The translations under genes and the position numbers were made by a program. The notes under the pieces were generated by a model that saw nothing but the letters and a program-made list of their open reading frames with translations, ran no database searches and was not told the DNA's origin. Below are positions 40,686 to 49,917 of a stretch of DNA of 64,000 nt, piece by piece. How positions within the stretch are numbered: position 1 is the first letter of the stretch; every line of letters starts with the position of its first letter. The stretch comes from JASHPR01 sp963833885 (GTDB lineage: Bacteria; Actinomycetota; Actinomycetes; Streptosporangiales; Streptosporangiaceae): contig CAWHZU010000029.1 in NCBI GenBank assembly GCA_963833885.1, positions 62,001 through 126,000 of the forward strand. Reading direction: 5' to 3'.

Positions 40686-41291
40686 ATGTCGGATGACCGC
40701 AGGCGCAGCCCCGTCGTGCTCTCCCTCATCTACACCCGCACCGGGGACGACGGCACCACCGCACTCGGCGACGGCAGCCGCGCGGACAAGACCGATCCCA
40801 GGCTCGCCGCGTATGCCGACGTGGACGAGGCCAACTGCGCGATCGGCGCCGCCGTCACCATGGGCGGGCTGCCTGCCGAGATCACCAGCTTGCTGATCCG
40901 GCTGCAGAACGAGCTCTTCGACGTGGGCGCGGACCTGTGCAATCCAATCGCGCCGGCCGACGGGCAGCCGGCCCGGTCGCAGCTGCGGATCAACGATGAC
41001 TACGTCACCCGGCTGGAGCAGGCCTGCGACGCCTACAACGAGGGCCTGCCGGTACTGCGGAGCTTCGTGCTGCCGGGTGGCAGCCCCGGTGCCGCAGCGC
41101 TGCACACGGCCAGAACGGTGGTCAGGCGGGCCGAGCGCAGCGCCTGGGCGGCCGTCGAGGCGCACGGCGACACCGTGAGCCCGCTGCCGGCCAGGTACCT
41201 GAACCGGCTCTCCGACCTGCTGTTCATCCTGGCTCGCCAGGCCAACCAGCCAGACGGGGACCTGCTGTGGCGACCGGGCGAGCAGCGCTGA
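40686..41291 (+). CDS. Cob(I)alamin adenosyltransferase, PduO/MMAB type
   Basis: A 201-residue ATP:cob(I)alamin adenosyltransferase that makes adenosylcobalamin and delivers it to acyl-CoA mutases. I-Y-T-R-T-G-D-D-G-T-T-A-L-G-D is the ATP-binding N-terminus, Y-A-D-V-D-E-A-N follows, and R-R-A-E-R and R-Y-L-N-R-L-S-D-L-L-F are the C-terminal signatures. ATG 40686 matches the family start; a GTG 9 bases upstream is possible. TATACG just before it could be a -10 element. In this genome it is a natural partner for IcmA and MeaB. No cobalamin riboswitch fits in the short upstream gap. Confidence 0.92.
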   Translation: MSDDRRRSPVVLSLIYTRTGDDGTTALGDGSRADKTDPRLAAYADVDEANCAIGAAVTMGGLPAEITSLLIRLQNELFDVGADLCNPIAPADGQPARSQLRINDDYVTRLEQACDAYNEGLPVLRSFVLPGGSPGAAALHTARTVVRRAERSAWAAVEAHGDTVSPLPARYLNRLSDLLFILARQANQPDGDLLWRPGEQR

Positions 41292-41298
41292 GCCGGGC

Positions 41299-41751
41299 TT
41301 AGCTGAAACCGGACGCCGGATCGGGCGGAGCGGCCTCCAGCCAGGCCAGGAAGCCGGTCAGCGCGTCATCGCTGAGCGCGAGTTCCACCCGCCGCTCGGC
41401 GCCTTCCCCAATGTCGCACTCCACGACCACCGCGCCAGGGCCGAGGCTGGTTATCTCCACCGGATCGGCCGGCCGACGCGACACCACGCTGAGCGTGCGC
41501 CGGGCGAAGACCTCGCCCGGGCGCAGCCAGAGCCCGAAGATCGGATACCAGCGCAGCTCGTCGGGCTGGTAAGCGGCGAGCCCCAGCCGCCAGCGCCGGT
41601 CCATGGCGAGCCGCAGGGCGCACTCGACGCTGCCGCCGCCGCGCTCGATCAGGGTCCTGCGGACCGCAATGCCGGTGGCAGCCGCCAGCGCGATCACCAA
41701 GACGATGACGAGGAGCCAGCCAGCATCCAGCGCCAGCCGCCCCCCTGCCAA
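41299..41751 (-). CDS. DUF2550 membrane protein
   Basis: A 150-residue protein with one N-terminal membrane helix (L-L-V-I-V-L-V-I-A-L-A-A-A-T-G-I-A-V) and a soluble domain containing W-Y-P-I-F-G-L-W-L-R-P and F-A-R-R-T-L, the DUF2550 pattern, known as a conserved neighbour of atpC in actinobacteria. The start is taken as TTG 41751; other starts nearby are possible. It is the last gene of the ATP synthase string, 27 bases after atpC, with no terminator between. A role in ATP synthase assembly or envelope function is speculative. Confidence 0.82.
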   Translation of the reverse strand: MAGGRLALDAGWLLVIVLVIALAAATGIAVRRTLIERGGGSVECALRLAMDRRWRLGLAAYQPDELRWYPIFGLWLRPGEVFARRTLSVVSRRPADPVEITSLGPGAVVVECDIGEGAERRVELALSDDALTGFLAWLEAAPPDPASGFS

Positions 41752-41778
41752 CCCCGGCCCTCTCCGCGCCGGCTCTCG

Positions 41779-42207
41779 TCAGGCGCCGTCGGCGGGTTCG
41801 CCGGCGGCTCTGAGCAGCGCCCTGAAGTACCGAACGTCCGAGGACTCCTCGTCCCCCTCGGCTGAGGCCTCCGCGTTCTGCAGCGCTTCGTCGAGAGCTG
41901 CGCGGGCGGCGCTCGTGTCCACGTCGCCGCCGAGCTGGGCTTCACGAGCCAGGACCGAGATCCGGTCGTCGGCCACCGAGAAGAACCCGCCGTTCACGGC
42001 GGCGACCACCGCGCTGCCCTCGGCCGCGCCGTCCGCGGCGTCCTCGGGGACGATCCGCACCAGGCTGCCCTCGACCAGGATGCCGAGCACCGGGCTGTGC
42101 CCGGTCAGCACGCCGATGTCACCGTCCTGGGTCTTGGCGATAACCATCCCCGCTGGGCCTGCCCATACCTCGCCCTCGGGGACGACGAGGCTCACCTGCA
42201 GCGTCAC
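41779..42207 (-). CDS. atpC: F1Fo ATP synthase epsilon subunit
   Basis: A 142-residue central-stalk subunit that couples rotation and can inhibit ATP hydrolysis. V-V-P-E-G-E-V-W-A-G and I-G-V-L-T-G-H-S-P-V-L-G-I-L mark the N-terminal beta domain; the C-terminal part (R-A-A-L-D-E-A-L) is helical and ends early, so the inhibitory helix may be weaker than in E. coli. GTG start 4 bases after atpD. Last of the classical atp genes. Confidence 0.95.
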   Translation of the reverse strand: MTLQVSLVVPEGEVWAGPAGMVIAKTQDGDIGVLTGHSPVLGILVEGSLVRIVPEDAADGAAEGSAVVAAVNGGFFSVADDRISVLAREAQLGGDVDTSAARAALDEALQNAEASAEGDEESSDVRYFRALLRAAGEPADGA

Positions 42208-42211
42208 CTGT

Positions 42212-43675
42212 TCACGACTTTTCCAGCTCCTTGGCCTTCTTCTCTACGTCCTCGATCCCGCCGCACATGAAGAAGGCCTGCTCGGGCACGTGGTCGTACT
42301 TGCCTTCGGTGATCGCCTTGAACGAGGAGATCGTCTCGTCCAGCGGCACGAACACGCCGGGAATGCCGGTGAACTGCTCGGCCACGTACATCGGGTGGGA
42401 AAGGAACCGCTCGAGGCGCCGGGCCCGCTGCACCGTGACCCTGTCCTCCTCGGACAGTTCGTCGATGCCGAGGATCGCGATGATGTCCTGCAGCTCGTTG
42501 TAGCGCTGCAGGATCCGCTGCACCTCGCGGGCCACGTCGTAGTGCTCCTGGCCGATGTAGGCCGGGTCGAGCAGCCGTGACGTAGACGCGAGCGGGTCCA
42601 CCGCCGGGTAAATCCCCTTTTCGGTGATCTCCCGCGACAGCTCGGTGGTGGCGTCGAGGTGCGCGAACGTGGTCGCGGGCGCCGGGTCGGTGTAGTCGTC
42701 GGCGGGCACGAAGATGGCCTGCATCGAGGTGATCGAGTGGCCTCTGGTCGAGGTGATCCGTTCCTGCAGCTGGCCCATCTCGTCGGCCAGCGTCGGCTGG
42801 TAGCCGACCGCGGACGGCATCCGGCCGAGCAGCGTGGATACCTCGGACCCGGCCTGGGTGAACCGGAAGATGTTGTCGATGAACAGCAGCACGTCCTGCT
42901 GCTGCTCGTCGCGGAAGTACTCGGCCATGGTCAGCGCGGACAGGGCCACCCGGAGCCGGGTGCCGGGCGGCTCGTCCATCTGGCCGAACACCAGCGCGGT
43001 GTCATTGATCACGCCGGACTCGGTCATCTCGAGAAACAGGTCGTTGCCCTCGCGGGTGCGCTCGCCCACGCCAGCGAACACCGAGACGCCGCCGAAGTCC
43101 TTGGCCACCCGGCGGATCATCTCCTGGATCAGCACGGTCTTGCCGACGCCGGCCCCACCGAACAGTCCGATCTTGCCGCCGCGCACGTACGGGGTCAGCA
43201 GGTCGAGCACCTTGATGCCGGTGACGAACATCTCGGTCCTGGGCTCGAGCTCGTCGAACGGCGGCGGGTCCCGGTGGATTCCCCAGCGCTCCTTCACCTG
43301 CAGTGAGGCGGTCGGCACGTCCAGGGTCTCGCCGAGCAGGTTGAACACGTGCCCCTTGGTCACGTCGCCCACCGGCACCGAGATCGGGCCGCCGGTGTCG
43401 GTCACCTCGGCCCCCCGCACCATTCCGTCGGTCTGCTCCATGGAGACCGTGCGCACCACGTTGTCGCCGATGTGCTGCTCGACCTCGAGCGTCAGCGTCC
43501 TCGTCGTTTCTTCCACGGTCACGTCGACATGCAGCGCGTTGTAGATCTCGGGCATCTGCTCGGCGCCGAACTCGACGTCGACGACCGGCCCGGTCACCCG
43601 CACCACGCGGCCGGTGCCAGCCTCACCGCCGGCGCCGCTTGCGGTGCTGTTCTCTGTGGTTGCGGTCATGCTCAT
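42212..43675 (-). CDS. atpD: F1Fo ATP synthase beta subunit
   Basis: A 487-residue catalytic subunit. Walker A G-G-A-G-V-G-K-T, G-E-R-T-R-E-G-N-D with the catalytic Glu, L-L-F-I-D-N-I-F-R-F and D-E-L-S-E-E-D are intact. ATG 43675 overlaps the atpG stop (ATGA), giving translational coupling; a second ATG six bases later is possible. A N-terminal extension of about 20 residues (T-T-E-N-S-T-A-S-G-A-G-G) precedes the G-R-V-V-R-V-T-G-P-V-V core. No frameshift or odd residue seen. Confidence 0.97.
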   Translation of the reverse strand: MSMTATTENSTASGAGGEAGTGRVVRVTGPVVDVEFGAEQMPEIYNALHVDVTVEETTRTLTLEVEQHIGDNVVRTVSMEQTDGMVRGAEVTDTGGPISVPVGDVTKGHVFNLLGETLDVPTASLQVKERWGIHRDPPPFDELEPRTEMFVTGIKVLDLLTPYVRGGKIGLFGGAGVGKTVLIQEMIRRVAKDFGGVSVFAGVGERTREGNDLFLEMTESGVINDTALVFGQMDEPPGTRLRVALSALTMAEYFRDEQQQDVLLFIDNIFRFTQAGSEVSTLLGRMPSAVGYQPTLADEMGQLQERITSTRGHSITSMQAIFVPADDYTDPAPATTFAHLDATTELSREITEKGIYPAVDPLASTSRLLDPAYIGQEHYDVAREVQRILQRYNELQDIIAILGIDELSEEDRVTVQRARRLERFLSHPMYVAEQFTGIPGVFVPLDETISSFKAITEGKYDHVPEQAFFMCGGIEDVEKKAKELEKS

Positions 43676-44583
43676 CTGCTCCCTGCGGTCGTCTCGGTCA
43701 GCGCGTTGGCGCCACCCACGATCTCGCTGATTTCCTGCGTGATCTCGGCCTGCCGTGCCTTGTTGGCCTCGAGGGTGAGGCTGTCGACCAGGTCGTTGGC
43801 GTTGTCGGTGGCGGCCTTCATGGCCCTGCGCCGCGACGCGATCTCGGCCGCCGAGGCGTCGAGCAGGGCATGGAAGATGCGGCTCTCGACGTACCACGGC
43901 AGCAGCGCGTCGAGCACCTCCTGCGCCGATGGCTCGAACTCGTAGATGGGCACCGGGCCGCCGGCGGACTCCTCGCTGGTCTCCTCGATCTCCAGCGGCA
44001 GCAGCCTGCGGATGACCGGTTGCTGCGTCAGCATCGACACGAACTCGTTGTAGACGATGTAGATCTCGTCGACGCCACCGTCGCTGGTCGGCGTGTCGAA
44101 CGCGTCGAGCAGCACCCGGGTGATCTCGGCCGCGTTATCGTGCGCCGGCATCTCGGAGAACCCGCTCCACTGCGCCGCGACCTCCCGGTCGCGAAAGCTG
44201 TAATAGGTGATGCCCTTCCGCCCGGACACGTACGGGACGGGGGCCACGCCGCGCTCGCGCAGCAGCTCCTGCAGGCCCTGCGCCTCACGCAGCACCGTGG
44301 CGTTGTAGCCGCCGGCGAAGCCCCGGTCGCTGGTGAGGATCAGCACGGCTGCCCGCTCCGGGTTGGGGACCGGCCTGGTCAGCGGGTGGTCGACCTGCGC
44401 CGACCGGCTGACAACGGCGCTCACCGCCCGGGTGATCTCGCGGTCGTACGCCCGGGCGTCACGGACCCGCTGCTGAGCCCTGATGATCCGGGACGAGGCG
44501 ATGAGCTCCTGCGCGCGGGTGATCTTGGCGGTGGACTGCACCGAGCGGATCCGCCGCCTGACCGCGCGAAGCTGTGCTCCCAT
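43672..44583 (-). CDS. atpG: F1Fo ATP synthase gamma subunit
   Basis: A 303-residue rotor shaft. M-G-A-Q-L-R-A-V-R-R-R-I-R-S-V is the typical start of the N-terminal helix and the end has A-R-Q-A-E-I-T-Q-E-I-S-E-I-V-G-G-A. A loop rich in E/S (E-E-T-S-E-E-S-A-G-G) is inserted in the globular domain, where mycobacteria and relatives have a loop thought to hinder ATP hydrolysis. Twelve bases after atpA. Confidence 0.96.
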   Translation of the reverse strand: MGAQLRAVRRRIRSVQSTAKITRAQELIASSRIIRAQQRVRDARAYDREITRAVSAVVSRSAQVDHPLTRPVPNPERAAVLILTSDRGFAGGYNATVLREAQGLQELLRERGVAPVPYVSGRKGITYYSFRDREVAAQWSGFSEMPAHDNAAEITRVLLDAFDTPTSDGGVDEIYIVYNEFVSMLTQQPVIRRLLPLEIEETSEESAGGPVPIYEFEPSAQEVLDALLPWYVESRIFHALLDASAAEIASRRRAMKAATDNANDLVDSLTLEANKARQAEITQEISEIVGGANALTETTAGSR

Positions 44584-44595
44584 GCGATGACCCGC

Positions 44596-46293
44596 CTATC
44601 CCTGCTGTGCTCCGCCGGAGGACGACCCCCCGGTGCCTGCCCGCTCGGGCGGCGGCTTCTGGACGACCCGGGCGATCTTCTCCGGGTCCACGTCGCCCTC
44701 GTCGACTTTCTTGCCGGGGTCATCGTCCTTCACCAGCAGCTCCCCGCCGGTGACCTCGAAGCCGCGGCGGAACTCATCGATCGCATCCTTGAGCGCGGTG
44801 ACCGTGTCGTCGGGCAACGCGCCCGTCTCCCGGATCCCGTCGAGGATCCCCTGATGATCCCGCAGCAGGTAGTCAAGGAACTCGCGCTCGAACCGCCGCA
44901 CGTCTTCCAGCGGCACGTCATCGATCTGGCCGGTCGTGCCCATCCACACCGACACGATCTGCTGCTCCACGGGGAACGGGCTGTACTGCGGCTGCTTGAG
45001 CAGCTCGACCAGCCGGGATCCGCGGTCAAGCTGGGCGCGCGACACCGCGTCGAGGTCGGAGGAGAACGAGGCGAACGACTCGAGATCGCGGTACTGCGAC
45101 AGCGAGAGCTTCAGCGTGCCTGCCACCTTCTTCATGCCCTTGACCTGGGCGTTGCCGCCCACCCTGGACACCGAGCGGCCGACGTTGATGGCGGGCCGCA
45201 CGCCCGAGTTGAACAGGTCGGCCTCCAGGTAGATCTGCCCGTCGGTGATCGAGATCACGTTCGTCGGGATGTAGGCGGAGATGTCGTTGGCCTTGGTCTC
45301 GATGACCGGGAGGCCGGTCAGCGACCCGGCGCCGAGGTCGTCGGACAGCTTGGCGCAGCGCTCCAGCAGCCGGGAGTGCAGGTAGAAGACGTCACCCGGG
45401 TAGGCCTCGCGGCCCGGCGGGCGGCGCAGCAGCAGTGAGATGGCCCGGTAGGCCTCGGCCTGCTTGCTCAGGTCGTCGAAGATGATCAGCGCGTGCTTGC
45501 CGTCGTACATCCAGTGCTGGCCGATCGCCGAGCCGGTGTACGCGGATATGTACTTGAAACCAGCCGGGTCCGACGCAGGAGCCGCGACGATCGTCGTGTA
45601 CTCCATCGCGCCGTGGTCCTCGAGCGCCTGCCGCACCTGCGCGATCGTCGACCCCTTCTGGCCGATCGCCACGTAGATGCAGCGGACCTGGCGTTTCGGG
45701 TCGCCCGACGCCCAGTTGTCCTTCTGGTTGATGATCGTGTCGATGCCGATCGCGGTCTTGCCGGTCTGCCGGTCACCGAGGATCAGCTGGCGCTGCCCGC
45801 GGCCGATCGCGGTCATCGCGTCGATGGCCTTGATCCCGGTCTGCAGCGGCTCCGTCACCGGCTGCCGCTGCACCACGCTCGGCGCCTGGATCTCGAGCTC
45901 CCGCAGCTGGGTGTCCTCGATCGGGCCCTTGCCGTCGAGCGGCGTGCCGAGCGGGTCGACCACGCGGCCGAGGAAGTTGTCGCCGACCGGGACCGAGAGC
46001 ACCTCGCCGGTGCGCTTGACCCGCTGGCCTTCCTCGATCTTGCTGAACTCGCCGAGGATGACGACGCCGATCTCGCGCACGTCCAGGTTCAGCGCCAGGC
46101 CCCGGGTGCCGTCCTCGAACTCCAGCAGCTCGTTGGCCATGCACGAGGGCAGCCCCTCGACATAGGCGATGCCATCGCCGCACTCGGAGACGATACCGAT
46201 CTCCTCGGTCGCCGTGGCGTCCGGCTCGTACGTCTCAACGAAACGCTCCAGCGCGTCCCGGATCTCCTCCGGCCGGATTGTCAGCTCCGCCAT
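44596..46293 (-). CDS. atpA: F1Fo ATP synthase alpha subunit
   Basis: A 565-residue nucleotide-binding subunit with G-D-R-Q-T-G-K-T-A-I, the A-I-G-Q-K block and L-L-R-R-P-P-G-R-E-A-Y-P-G-D-V. The C-terminus is extended by about 45 residues rich in charged and Gly/Ser residues beyond the core, comparable to the extension of mycobacterial alpha that restrains ATP hydrolysis. ATG 46293 is the family start (M-A-E-L-T-I-R-P-E-E-I). Confidence 0.97.
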   Translation of the reverse strand: MAELTIRPEEIRDALERFVETYEPDATATEEIGIVSECGDGIAYVEGLPSCMANELLEFEDGTRGLALNLDVREIGVVILGEFSKIEEGQRVKRTGEVLSVPVGDNFLGRVVDPLGTPLDGKGPIEDTQLRELEIQAPSVVQRQPVTEPLQTGIKAIDAMTAIGRGQRQLILGDRQTGKTAIGIDTIINQKDNWASGDPKRQVRCIYVAIGQKGSTIAQVRQALEDHGAMEYTTIVAAPASDPAGFKYISAYTGSAIGQHWMYDGKHALIIFDDLSKQAEAYRAISLLLRRPPGREAYPGDVFYLHSRLLERCAKLSDDLGAGSLTGLPVIETKANDISAYIPTNVISITDGQIYLEADLFNSGVRPAINVGRSVSRVGGNAQVKGMKKVAGTLKLSLSQYRDLESFASFSSDLDAVSRAQLDRGSRLVELLKQPQYSPFPVEQQIVSVWMGTTGQIDDVPLEDVRRFEREFLDYLLRDHQGILDGIRETGALPDDTVTALKDAIDEFRRGFEVTGGELLVKDDDPGKKVDEGDVDPEKIARVVQKPPPERAGTGGSSSGGAQQG

Positions 46294-46339
46294 TGTCTTT
46301 GCGTCTCTCTTTCCCGGATCCTTGCTGGTCCCGACCTGT

Positions 46340-47152
46340 TCAGGCGGCCAGCCTGCGCCGCAGCCCGGCGAGCCGGCTCGCCATGGTGCCGTCGATGCGC
46401 TCCCCCGCGATCTGGACGGACATGCCGCCAATGACCTTCGGGTCGAGCACGATGTTCAGGTGTACGTCATGGCCGTACGACGCCGCCAGGGCCGCCGCCA
46501 GCCTGCGGCGCTGCCCGGCGGTGAGCGCGATCGCGACGTGCACTTCGGCCACGAGTCGCTCCCGTCGTTCGGCGGCCAGGCGGGCAAACTCTTCCAGGCT
46601 CGCATCCAGCGTACGTCCCCTGGCCTGCAAGACCGCCTGTGTGATCAGCCGCATCGTCGGCTCGGTCACCTTGCCGCCGAGCAGCGCGTCGAGCAGCTCA
46701 CGCTTGCGCTGTGCCGGGAAGTAGGGATTCGACAGGGCGGTGCGCAGCTCCGGCTGGGCGCTCACCACCCGGCCGAAGCGGAAAAGCTCATCCTCCAGCT
46801 CGTCAAACGCCCGGCCGCGCCCCGCCTGCTCGATGATCGAGAGCGCCGCGAGCTGCTCGGTCGCGTCGGTCAGGTCGGCGGGCTCGGACCAGCGCTCCCC
46901 CACCAGGGCGGAAACCAGCTGCAGCGTGGTGTCGCCGACCTTCCCGCCGAGCAGTGCCGCCACCAGGCTGGCCTTGCCCTCGGCCGGCCAGGTGGGGTCG
47001 GACAGCGTCCGCCGCAGTCCGGCCTGGGCATCGAGCAGCCCGGTCACCGCGAACAGCTCATCGCCCAGCTGACCGGGGTCGACGTCGCCGTCGAGTACCT
47101 CGCCGAGCCGCTGCTTGGCCTCGGCGAGCGACGCCCGGCTGGCCCCTCTCAT
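46340..47152 (-). CDS. atpH: F1Fo ATP synthase delta subunit
   Basis: A 270-residue peripheral-stalk subunit. The N-terminal half is all-helical (R-A-S-L-A-E-A-K-Q-R-L-G-E-V-L). The C-terminal V-L-D-P-K-V-I-G-G-M-S-V-Q-I-A-G-E-R-I-D-G is the delta/OSCP signature. Length matches actinobacterial members, which are longer than the E. coli form. It overlaps atpF by 4 bases. Confidence 0.95.
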   Translation of the reverse strand: MRGASRASLAEAKQRLGEVLDGDVDPGQLGDELFAVTGLLDAQAGLRRTLSDPTWPAEGKASLVAALLGGKVGDTTLQLVSALVGERWSEPADLTDATEQLAALSIIEQAGRGRAFDELEDELFRFGRVVSAQPELRTALSNPYFPAQRKRELLDALLGGKVTEPTMRLITQAVLQARGRTLDASLEEFARLAAERRERLVAEVHVAIALTAGQRRRLAAALAASYGHDVHLNIVLDPKVIGGMSVQIAGERIDGTMASRLAGLRRRLAA

Positions 47153-47703
47153 CGGTTAGCCTCCGCCTCCGCCGCGCTCCCGGACTGTTCCTCGAGCTGC
47201 TCGAGGAACCTGTCCACGGTCCGGCGCTGCCTCGCCTCGCTCTCCAGCGACTCGCCAACCACCCGGCTGGCGAGCTCCACCGAGAGCGTGCCGATCTCGG
47301 CCCGCAGCGCCACCAGGGCATGCTGCCGGTCGGCCTCGATCTGCGCTTGCGCGGCCGCGGTCAGCCTGGCGTATTCGGCCTGACCCTGCTGTTTCATCTC
47401 CGCGATGATCTGGGCGCCCTGCTCCGTGGCGTCCTGGCGGAGCCGCGCGGCCTCGTGCCTGGCCTCGGCCAGCTGCGCCCGGTACTGGTCGAGCACCTTG
47501 GCCGCCTCAGCCTGCGCGTCCTCGGCGCGCTTCAGGCCGCCCTCGATCGCATCGGTCCGCTCCGCGAGCATCTTCTGAGCCCTGGGCAAGATGAGCTTGG
47601 CGAGCAGCCCGAACACGATGAAGAACGCGATCAAGCCCGTGATCAGCTCGGGCAGGCTAGGGACGAGCGGGTTCTGGCTGCCGCTCTGCGCCAGGTGCAA
47701 CAT
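47149..47703 (-). CDS. atpF: F1Fo ATP synthase b subunit
   Basis: A 184-residue stator subunit: one membrane helix (L-I-T-G-L-I-A-F-F-I-V-F-G-L-L-A) followed by a long charged coiled coil (A-R-H-E-A-A-R-L-R-Q-D-A). The stop overlaps the start of atpH. Family identity is clear from position and form. Confidence 0.95.
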   Translation of the reverse strand: MLHLAQSGSQNPLVPSLPELITGLIAFFIVFGLLAKLILPRAQKMLAERTDAIEGGLKRAEDAQAEAAKVLDQYRAQLAEARHEAARLRQDATEQGAQIIAEMKQQGQAEYARLTAAAQAQIEADRQHALVALRAEIGTLSVELASRVVGESLESEARQRRTVDRFLEQLEEQSGSAAEAEANR

Positions 47704-47727
47704 GGAGGGCTCTCCCTGGACTTTCGG

Positions 47728-47994
47728 CTACTTGGTGATGAAGAACGGAACGGCGATACCGATGAGCGCGAGCGCCTCGGTGAGTGCGAAGCCGATCCAC
47801 ATGTAGGTGGTGATCCGGCCGGACGCCTCGGGCTGGCGGGCCATGGCCTCGATCGCGTGCCCGAACACCAGGCCGATGCCGATACCAGGGCCGATGGCCG
47901 CGAGGCCGTAGACCAGCTTTCCCAGACCGACGATCGTGATCGTCGAGCTCGAGCCTGAAGCGACGAACAGTACGTGGTGCAACAGCATAGGCAT
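47728..47994 (-). CDS. atpE: F1Fo ATP synthase c subunit (proton-type)
   Basis: An 88-residue two-helix proteolipid forming the rotor ring. The G-P-G-I-G-I-G glycine motif is in helix 1; the ion-carrying Glu73 (A-L-T-E-A-L-A) is in helix 2, and R-Q-P-E is the polar loop. The Gln needed for sodium binding in helix 1 is absent, so protons are the expected ion. ATG 47994 is preferred to starts further upstream. Confidence 0.95.
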   Translation of the reverse strand: MPMLLHHVLFVASGSSSTITIVGLGKLVYGLAAIGPGIGIGLVFGHAIEAMARQPEASGRITTYMWIGFALTEALALIGIAVPFFITK

Positions 47995-48055
47995 GCGTCG
48001 GTTTCCTTTTCTCCGGCCCGGCACCACTGTGCGCCGGGTCTAGCTCATCGGTTGC

Positions 48056-48871
48056 TCAGTGCGCTGGCTCCAGCGCATCCGATATGTAAAACGCGGTCAG
48101 CGTCGTGAATATGAAGGCCTGCAGCAGCGTGATCAGCACCTCGAGGACGAACACCAGCAGGAACACGATGAACGACACCGCAGCGAACAGCAGGCCGATC
48201 GTCGCGCTGAACAGGTACCAGGAGGCAATCGAGAACACGAGCAGCAGCAGGTGCCCGGACAGCATGTTCGCCATCAGCCGGATGGACAGGGTGAACGGGC
48301 GGACGATGATGTTGGACAGCAGCTCGATCGGGCTGAGCAGCGGCAGGATCCACCACGGGGCGCCCGGTGGGACCGCCATGTTCTTGAAGTAGCCGATCGG
48401 GCCCTGGTGCTTCATGCCAATGAACATGTAGGTGACCCAGACCACCAGCGTGAGGCCCACCGGAAAGGCGAACTTCGACGTGGCGGGGAACTGGGCCACC
48501 GGGATCAGCTCCCACAGGTTCATCAGCCAGATGAAGAAGAACAAGGACACCAGGAACGGCAGGTACCGGTCCCCCTTGCTGCCCAGCTGCGGCCGCAGGA
48601 TCTGGTCGCGAACGGCCAGGATGCCAAGCTCGCCAACGTTTTGCATCCCGCGCGGCACCAGCTTCGGCTTGCGGAACGCCATCCAGAAGACGGCCAGCAC
48701 GATTGCAGCGGACAGCAGCATGAGCAGGATCGGCTTGGTGAATTGGAAGCCGCCGATCGAGAAGATTGGCTTGAAGAAGAAGTCCTCGATCGTGGGAGCG
48801 GGGTAACCGCATGAGGGCTTGGACTGGAAGTGGCAGCCGCTGGCCGTCGTCAGGACGAGCAGGTTACTCAC
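48056..48871 (-). CDS. atpB: F1Fo ATP synthase a subunit
   Basis: A 271-residue membrane protein forming the proton half-channels. L-M-N-L-W-E-L-I-P and the essential Arg in I-R-L-M-A-N-M-L-S-G-H-L-L are present, and the last helices end L-L-Q-A-F-I-F-T-T-L-T-A-F-Y. GTG 48871. Confidence 0.95.
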   Translation of the reverse strand: MSNLLVLTTASGCHFQSKPSCGYPAPTIEDFFFKPIFSIGGFQFTKPILLMLLSAAIVLAVFWMAFRKPKLVPRGMQNVGELGILAVRDQILRPQLGSKGDRYLPFLVSLFFFIWLMNLWELIPVAQFPATSKFAFPVGLTLVVWVTYMFIGMKHQGPIGYFKNMAVPPGAPWWILPLLSPIELLSNIIVRPFTLSIRLMANMLSGHLLLLVFSIASWYLFSATIGLLFAAVSFIVFLLVFVLEVLITLLQAFIFTTLTAFYISDALEPAH

Positions 48872-48931
48872 TCTTTGCTCCTTCAGCCACCGCGCCCGGC
48901 GTCGCAGCCGTGCAGACCACCTGAGACGGGC

Positions 48932-49165
48932 TCAGCGTGAGGGACGGGTGAAGCGGTAGATAATCAGCGCGAGCGACAGGCCGATACCGACCACTATGCC
49001 CACTCCGGTCAGCGCCTCGATGTGGGTCCACCTCCCGACCAGCCAGCCGATGCCGCCGTACAGCAGCATCCCGCCGATCAGGTAGCTGACGATCGCCCAG
49101 CCGGTACCCTCCCGGGGCATGGGCGGCTCGGTCTTGTCCCCGGGCCTCGCCTTCGCAGTGCTCAT
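48932..49165 (-). CDS. AtpZ/AtpI-like small membrane protein
   Basis: A 77-residue protein with two membrane helices around G-G-M-L-L-Y-G-G-I-G-W-L-V-G and a short basic tail. This glycine pattern is typical of AtpZ/AtpI-type accessory proteins, thought to assist c-ring assembly or magnesium/calcium supply. ATG 49165 has GGAAGAG upstream. It lies between the AtpI-like gene and atpB, consistent with this role. Confidence 0.83.
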   Translation of the reverse strand: MSTAKARPGDKTEPPMPREGTGWAIVSYLIGGMLLYGGIGWLVGRWTHIEALTGVGIVVGIGLSLALIIYRFTRPSR

Positions 49166-49247
49166 CTCTTCCCTGCCATGGCCGCGCCGGGACAGCCTTC
49201 GCCGTGGGCCGCGTCGCGCCGTCCACAATCTGAGTGCGCCCCACGGG

Positions 49248-49652
49248 TCACCGGTCCCCGTCCGGCTCGACGTAGAGCGCCTTCAGCCGCATCGACCACA
49301 TCACCTGTGCTCCCGTGTAGGCGAGGATGCAAACCAGTGCGGTCAGGCCGAATGCCTTGGGGTTGAAGGCGGTGGTGTCTTCAAACGCACCGACGAAGGC
49401 CAGCAGAAGCACAATCTTGACGATGAACGTGCCGAGTGCGGCCGCCATCATCGCCTGAGGGCTGATCCGCGCCGCGCGGCCCACCACGAAGATGCTGATC
49501 CCGAAGAACAGCGCGACGATGGCCACCCCGATCGCGGCACCGGCCGCGCCCTTGCCACCGGCGATTACGGCCGCAAGCACGATCGCGACTGCCGCGGCAA
49601 TGGCCGCCGTTGCCGCTGATCGCCGAGCGATCCGGGCATACTGCTCCACCAT
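49248..49652 (-). CDS. atpI: AtpI-like ATP synthase accessory membrane protein
   Basis: A 134-residue protein with four predicted helices (A-I-V-L-A-A-V-I-A, I-V-A-L-F-F-G-I-S-I-F, L-G-T-F-I-V-K-I-V-L-L-L-A and T-A-L-V-C-I-L-A-Y), matching the ATP synthase protein I family by size, topology and place as first gene of the atp operon. A 265-base leader separates it from wecA; the promoter of the operon is probably inside but I cannot place it with certainty. Confidence 0.8.
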   Translation of the reverse strand: MVEQYARIARRSAATAAIAAAVAIVLAAVIAGGKGAAGAAIGVAIVALFFGISIFVVGRAARISPQAMMAAALGTFIVKIVLLLAFVGAFEDTTAFNPKAFGLTALVCILAYTGAQVMWSMRLKALYVEPDGDR

Positions 49653-49917
49653 CTAAAAAGGCTCCGGTAGAACTCGTCCGAAACTTCCTGACCCCTGCGG
49701 ACCCACCGATGCCCAGGTGGCACCTTGCCGCGTCGCCGCTGAGCGGCGCGGCCGCGTCGCCAGGTGAGCGCAACGTATCACGGATCTCTCACTCACCTTC
49801 GAGTGGGTGCTCGTGAAAGATATCACAAGCTCTCAGGCGATGGTCTCACCAGGTCATCTAACGTGACGAAAGCAACGGGCGGCGGCGTGCCCCGGTGCCC
49901 GGGATGCGCCGCGGGCG

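Noticed and set aside
47728..47994. Sodium-coupled ATP synthase
   Set aside because: The c subunit has the carboxylate Glu73 but lacks the Gln in helix 1 and the Ser/Thr after Glu that sodium binding requires.
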